Assembly: GCA_002423705.1 (NCBI GenBank)
Contig: DINW01000077.1
Span: 87,037 to 96,183 of the forward strand
DNA: 9,147 bases
Origin: Clostridium sp. UBA5530
GTDB taxonomy: Bacteria; Bacillota; Clostridia; Clostridiales; Clostridiaceae
Direction: 5' to 3'
This document shows positions 6,370 to 9,147 of this stretch, piece by piece; within the stretch, counting starts at the first letter, position 1; each line of letters opens with the position of its first letter. The translations under genes were made by a program, and so were the position numbers. The notes under the pieces were generated by a model. The model did no database searches. It was not told the origin of the DNA and saw only the letters and a list, made by a program, of their open reading frames with translations.

Positions 6370-6455
6370 TTATCTGTTGTAAGCCTTAAGCCCTCGGGGC
6401 TGGAGACAACAGCAGGTGTGGTCTTACATAACTTCACCTAGGATCACATTAAGCT
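6370..6455 (-). repeat. Intergenic structured repeat, copy 5 (inverted, diverged)
   Basis: On the plus strand it begins TTATCTG-TGT and carries CTGGAGACAACAGCAG, aligned with copy 2 over about 48 bases with one length difference. It ends CACCTAGGATCACAT followed by TAAGCT, like the end of copy 2, after an extra stretch of about 17 bases. CTGTTGT (6374-6380) pairs perfectly with ACAACAG (6406-6412) around an inner AGCCC/GGGCT stem (6389-6393 and 6397-6401). TGTAAG/CTTACA is an alternative stem. It begins 12 bases after the RpiR-2 stop and has no poly-T run, so it is not an ordinary terminator. Confidence 0.65.
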
Positions 6456-6503
6456 GACCTGTCAATTATAGAAGTTAGTACTTATATTATTTCTAAAATA
6501 TTG

Positions 6504-6544
6504 TTTACCTTTAACCTATAAGATTGTTATAAATATATAAGGTT
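6504..6544 (+). promoter_or_regulatory. Weak promoter candidate with an inverted repeat
   Basis: TTTACC (6504-6509) and TATAAA (6528-6533) are 18 bases apart and would drive the small ORF at 6571. AACCTATA (6513-6520) and TATAAGGTT (6536-6544) form an inverted repeat with one bulge around the -10 box, which could be an operator. The match is modest in AT-rich sequence. Confidence 0.25.
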
Positions 6545-6570
6545 TCATAGAGATAAACAAGGAGGAGGAA

Positions 6571-6673
6571 ATGAATTCAGATTTTATTATAGATTTATAT
6601 AAGAAGCAAGGAAAAATATTTAGAACAACTATATAAATATCTAATAAAATCTAGTGAAAAATATGAATTTTAA
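6571..6673 (+). pseudogene. Small ORF with a strong ribosome site, apparently frameshifted
   Basis: AAGGAGGAGGAA directly precedes ATG at 6571. The ORF reads 21 codons (MNSDFIIDLYKKQG...) and stops at TAA 6634-6636. A one-base shift at the GG of 6610-6611 continues as EKYLEQLYKYLIKSSEKYEF and stops at 6671-6673. This has similar charged, helical character, as if one G had been inserted into a 33-codon gene. I do not recognise either reading. It may be a short peptide, a remnant of a lost gene, or chance coding-like sequence with a good Shine-Dalgarno. The gap 6358-6756 otherwise holds repeat copy 5 and two promoter candidates. Confidence 0.3.
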
Positions 6674-6682
6674 ACAGAAATA

Positions 6683-6709
6683 TAAATTCATTAATAAATG
6701 CTACGATAT
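6683..6709 (+). promoter_or_regulatory. Sigma-D (FliA/sigma-28) type promoter for the chemoreceptor
   Basis: TAAA (6683-6686), a 15-base gap, then TACGATAT (6702-6709) matches the flagellar sigma consensus TAAA-N15-GCCGATAT at 10 of 12 positions with exact spacing. It lies 47 bases upstream of the chemoreceptor start. An overlapping TATAAT (6707-6712) could also serve sigma-A, but no good -35 accompanies it. Chemoreceptors are common members of the sigma-D regulon. Confidence 0.65.
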
Positions 6710-6756
6710 AATATTGTAAATAAAACATTTTAACAAAGTAACCAAGGAGGAAAAAT

Positions 6757-8748
6757 ATGAAGAAGCAATTAAAGATTAAGTCGATTCATACTAAGTTAGC
6801 AGTTGTAGTGGGCATTATAATAACAACTATAATTGCAGTTTCAGTAGTGTCCTTAATAACTATGAGTAGTAATGAATTAGAACATTCAACATTAAATGGA
6901 TTCGTATCAAATGTAAAGGGTGCAGCAGAAAGTATACATGGATTGATTGAAGGAGAGCAGAAAGAATTATATTTATATGAAAACGATCCTTATGTTGATA
7001 AAGCTTTAAAGATGGCTATGTTGCAGCAACAAGACTCTGAAGAGTTTAAAGCGTTACAACAAAATTTATCATCTACAATGAAAGCATATAATGGTAAGAA
7101 AGAACAGGAACAGAGAACTCATATTATAGATATAAATGGAAATATAATCGCCAGTTCTAGTCCTGATTCTATAGGTATTTCTTTTAAAGATAGGGATTAT
7201 TTTAAAAGGACTAAGGAGACTAAATTACCATCAACTATTGATGTAACTCAGTCAAAAGTTACAGGAAAGTTAGTCACAGGAGCTACAAGACCTATATTTG
7301 ATGAAAATGAAAATGTTATAGGAATAGTTACTATTTCTATAAATGTAGAAGACTTTGCAGATGGAATTGAAAATTTTAGCAAAGATGGATTTTATAATTA
7401 TGTTATAGATAACAAAGGAACTATTGTATATCACCCCAATGAAGAATTGGTGAACACTTCTGTAGACATTCAGGTTATAAATGAAACTTTAAGGGATCCA
7501 TCGGATATTAACGGAACTTTAAAATATAATTATGGGGGAAAGGAGAAATTAGTAGCATATTCTAAAATAGAGGATTTAGGTTGGCTAACGGTTTCTGGAG
7601 GTAATGTAGAAGAGGTATTAGCCCCAGTAAAGAAGGTAAGCTCAACTATAACAATTATAAGCATAGTTATAGGAGTAATAGGTATGGGCATAATGATATT
7701 TGTTAGTTCAAAATTATTGAAACCTATAAAAGAGCTTAGAAATAATTCTAAAAACATTGCTCAGGGAGATTTACGAAGTAAGATAAATAATATAAAAAGT
7801 GAAGATGAGATAGGAGAATTAGCTAAAGACTTTAATGCCATGGTAGACAATCTTTCATTGTTAATAGGAAATGTATCTGTAGCTATGGAAAAAATAGCAG
7901 CCTCTAATGCAGAAATCAAAAATTCCATGGAAGAAATCTCTAGAGATACTTCTCAACAAGCTAGTGATGTTCAGGTCACCAGTGAAAAGACAAAGAATTT
8001 AGGTAATAAGATTGAAAGACTTAATAGTAACAATAAAGTCATGAGTGATAAGAGTAAAAATGTAATAAATGCCATTGAGAACAGTGACTCTAAAATAAAG
8101 TTCTTAAAAAATTCTAATGAACAAACAATGAAAGGTTTTAAAGAGGTGCAGCAAACTGTTGGCGAATTAATAGACGAAATGAAAAATATATCTGATATAG
8201 TTATAACAATAAATAATATATCAGAACAAACTAATCTATTATCTTTAAATGCATCTATAGAGGCAGCTAGAGTAGGTGAAATGGGAAAAGGCTTTGCTGT
8301 TGTTGCTAATGAGATACAAAAGCTATCAGAGCAAACCAAAGGGGCAACAAAAAATATCGCTTCAATCATAGGAGGAATAGATACTTTAGTTGAAAAAACT
8401 AAAAAGTCTTTTACAGAGACCTATGAGCAAAGTGAGGCCCAAATAGGTGCTTATTTAGAAATGGATAATTCTATTGCAGATATGAAGACAGCATTAGATT
8501 CTATGATAGATATAACTAAACTTATAAATAATGAAATAATCGATATTGAAAAAAATAAAAATGAGGTAATAGAGGCAACTAGTGGAATAGCAGTAGTTTC
8601 TCAAGAAATTGCTGCACTTTCAGAGGAAGTTACTGCATCTTCAGAGGAGCAAATCCAGGCTTTTGACACAGTAACTCAAAGTTCAGAAGAGCTAGTTGCT
8701 TTATCACAGAACTTAAAGGATACAATAGATATGTTTAAAGTAAAGTAA
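6757..8748 (+). CDS. Methyl-accepting chemotaxis protein (dCache-HAMP-MCP signal)
   Basis: A transmembrane chemoreceptor of 663 aa. Order: short cytoplasmic start; TM1 at about 13-36; extracellular double Cache sensor at about 40-290; TM2 at about 297-317; HAMP (about 318-370, LLKPIKEL then GDLR and DEIGELAKDFN); and a cytoplasmic coiled-coil signalling domain to the C-terminus. The sensor carries KDRDYFKRT (144-152), TRPIFDENENVIGIV and the second-lobe YVIDNKGTIVYHP. The signalling tip that contacts CheA and CheW is near 488-530 (ISEQTNLLSLNAS, IEAAR, GKGFAVVANEI). The strong AAGGAGG (6744-6750) and a sigma-D-like promoter precede it, and its own terminator follows. The ligand cannot be read from sequence. 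Its place beside a sugar locus is not proof of sugar sensing, since it has its own promoter. Confidence 0.96.
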   Translation: MKKQLKIKSIHTKLAVVVGIIITTIIAVSVVSLITMSSNELEHSTLNGFVSNVKGAAESIHGLIEGEQKELYLYENDPYVDKALKMAMLQQQDSEEFKALQQNLSSTMKAYNGKKEQEQRTHIIDINGNIIASSSPDSIGISFKDRDYFKRTKETKLPSTIDVTQSKVTGKLVTGATRPIFDENENVIGIVTISINVEDFADGIENFSKDGFYNYVIDNKGTIVYHPNEELVNTSVDIQVINETLRDPSDINGTLKYNYGGKEKLVAYSKIEDLGWLTVSGGNVEEVLAPVKKVSSTITIISIVIGVIGMGIMIFVSSKLLKPIKELRNNSKNIAQGDLRSKINNIKSEDEIGELAKDFNAMVDNLSLLIGNVSVAMEKIAASNAEIKNSMEEISRDTSQQASDVQVTSEKTKNLGNKIERLNSNNKVMSDKSKNVINAIENSDSKIKFLKNSNEQTMKGFKEVQQTVGELIDEMKNISDIVITINNISEQTNLLSLNASIEAARVGEMGKGFAVVANEIQKLSEQTKGATKNIASIIGGIDTLVEKTKKSFTETYEQSEAQIGAYLEMDNSIADMKTALDSMIDITKLINNEIIDIEKNKNEVIEATSGIAVVSQEIAALSEEVTASSEEQIQAFDTVTQSSEELVALSQNLKDTIDMFKVK

Positions 8749-8774
8749 AATAAAATGAATTAAATACTAAACTT

Positions 8775-8816
8775 AAAGCTTTTAAGAGATAACGTATGTC
8801 TTAAAAGCTTTTTTTA
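8775..8816 (+). terminator. Rho-independent terminator after the chemoreceptor
   Basis: AAAGCTTTTAAGA (8775-8787) pairs perfectly with TCTTAAAAGCTTT (8799-8811) over 13 bp around an 11-base loop. The 3' arm runs straight into further T residues. It lies 27 bases after the chemoreceptor stop. Confidence 0.9.
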
Positions 8817-8893
8817 TAGAAAAATATCTTTAAACATTCTAAGAAGGTATGGGTTATTGTAAAGAAAATGAAATAAATTTATTAAAAATATAT

Positions 8894-8899
8894 TATAAT
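8894..8899 (+). promoter_or_regulatory. Candidate -10 box for the DUF368 gene
   Basis: TATAAT stands in an AT-rich stretch 110 bases before the GTG start, between the chemoreceptor terminator and the leader hairpins. No good -35 box is at 17 bases, so support is limited to the hexamer and its position. Confidence 0.3.
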
Positions 8900-8922
8900 T
8901 TCTCATAATTATTGTATGAAGG

Positions 8923-8988
8923 TGAAATTTTGGCTATACTGATAGTTGTGATGGATAAAATTTCATGTTGGATTTTAATATGATCCAA
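8923..8988 (+). other. Paired hairpins in the leader of the DUF368 gene
   Basis: TGAAATTTT (8923-8931) pairs perfectly with AAAATTTCA (8957-8965). A CTAT/ATAG stem (8934-8937 and 8942-8945) sits inside it. TTGGAT (8968-8973) then pairs with ATCCAA (8983-8988) just before the GGGGAGG ribosome site. Neither hairpin has a poly-T tail. ATGAAGGTGAA at 8917-8927 is identical to the bases that begin copy 4 (5390-5400), but the rest does not match that repeat. This may be a regulatory leader; I recognise no known class. Confidence 0.35.
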
Positions 8989-9008
8989 TGTTTGTGGGGA
9001 GGAAAAAA

Positions 9009-9147
9009 GTGAAAGGATTAATTAACTTTTTAAAAGGAATAGCGGTAGGAATAGCAACCCTGGTTCCAGGGGTAAGTGGAGGAACCATGTCTATAATACT
9101 AGGTATATATGATGATTTAATTCATTCTGTCAGTTCATTTTTTCATG
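9009..9147 (+). CDS. DUF368 membrane protein, PopT type (5' part only)
   Basis: GTG at 9009 follows GGGGAGG (8996-9002) with a 6-base spacer. The 46 complete codons before the window ends read MKGLINFLKGIAVG, then IATLVPGVSGGTMS and a hydrophobic continuation. The PGVSGGT motif (residues 20-26) after a short amphipathic start is typical of the DUF368 family. Members of this family (PopT) have been reported to return the lipid carrier undecaprenyl phosphate across the cytoplasmic membrane for cell-wall synthesis. The rest of the protein lies outside the window, so length and later motifs cannot be checked. It appears to be a separate transcript from the chemoreceptor, behind that gene's terminator. 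Confidence 0.85.
   Translation, partial: MKGLINFLKGIAVGIATLVPGVSGGTMSIILGIYDDLIHSVSSFFH

Noticed and set aside
6370..6455. Copy 5 as the terminator of RpiR-2
   Set aside because: It has stable stems but no T run follows either of them, and its sequence matches the repeat family.
6757..8748. Chemoreceptor as the dedicated sensor for the sugar taken up by the permease
   Set aside because: It has its own promoter and terminator, a 399-base gap separates it from RpiR-2, and the sensor domain gives no ligand. Adjacency alone is not enough.
1..9147. CRISPR arrays, tRNA or rRNA genes, transposase genes, phage genes
   Set aside because: No regularly spaced direct repeats, cloverleaf sequences, rRNA-like blocks, or transposase or phage coding sequences were seen.

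Overview
The window is AT-rich, with frequent AGA (Arg) and ATA (Ile) codons, strong AAGGAGG-type ribosome binding sites and poly-T hairpin terminators. Together with the protein families present, this points to a low-GC Firmicute, most likely Clostridium or a close relative. Every supported gene lies on the + strand.

Layout. (1) 1-102 is the 3' end of an unidentified gene. (2) 191-2464 holds a two-gene unit: a PF12831-type FAD-dependent oxidoreductase and a ROK-family sugar kinase that lacks the usual zinc motif. (3) 2567-3424 is a first RpiR-family (HTH plus SIS) regulator, closed by a clear terminator. (4) 3425-3794 is a long regulatory region with a TATGAAA-N5-TTTCATA palindrome and several hairpins. 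(5) 3795-5213 is a MurP-like PTS EIIBC permease, followed by a long hairpin terminator. (6) 5518-6357 is a second RpiR-family regulator starting at TTG. (7) 6358-6756 is a gene-poor gap with a small, apparently frameshifted ORF and a good sigma-D/FliA-type promoter. (8) 6757-8748 is a methyl-accepting chemotaxis protein with its own terminator. (9) 9009-9147 is the start of a DUF368 (PopT-type) membrane protein.

How the genes fit together. The first part looks like an amino-sugar or related sugar locus. The EIIBC imports and phosphorylates a sugar, borrowing an EIIA encoded elsewhere. The two SIS-domain regulators would sense phosphosugars. The ROK kinase and the oxidoreductase would act on the sugar or a product of it. 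MurQ, the etherase expected for N-acetylmuramate use, is not in the window, so the substrate is open. The chemoreceptor and the DUF368 gene appear to be separate units.

The least explained signal is a family of about 70-86 nt structured intergenic repeats, five copies (112-160, 2457-2526, 3694-3774, 5394-5474, 6370-6455). One copy lies upstream of each start of the sugar locus: oxidoreductase, RpiR-1, EIIBC and RpiR-2. The fifth lies between RpiR-2 and the small ORF. Three copies point along the genes and two are inverted. Two copies fold by hand into the same long hairpin with compensatory base changes. I do not recognise them as a known riboswitch. They could be a cis-regulatory RNA, a set of operators, or a small mobile repeat.
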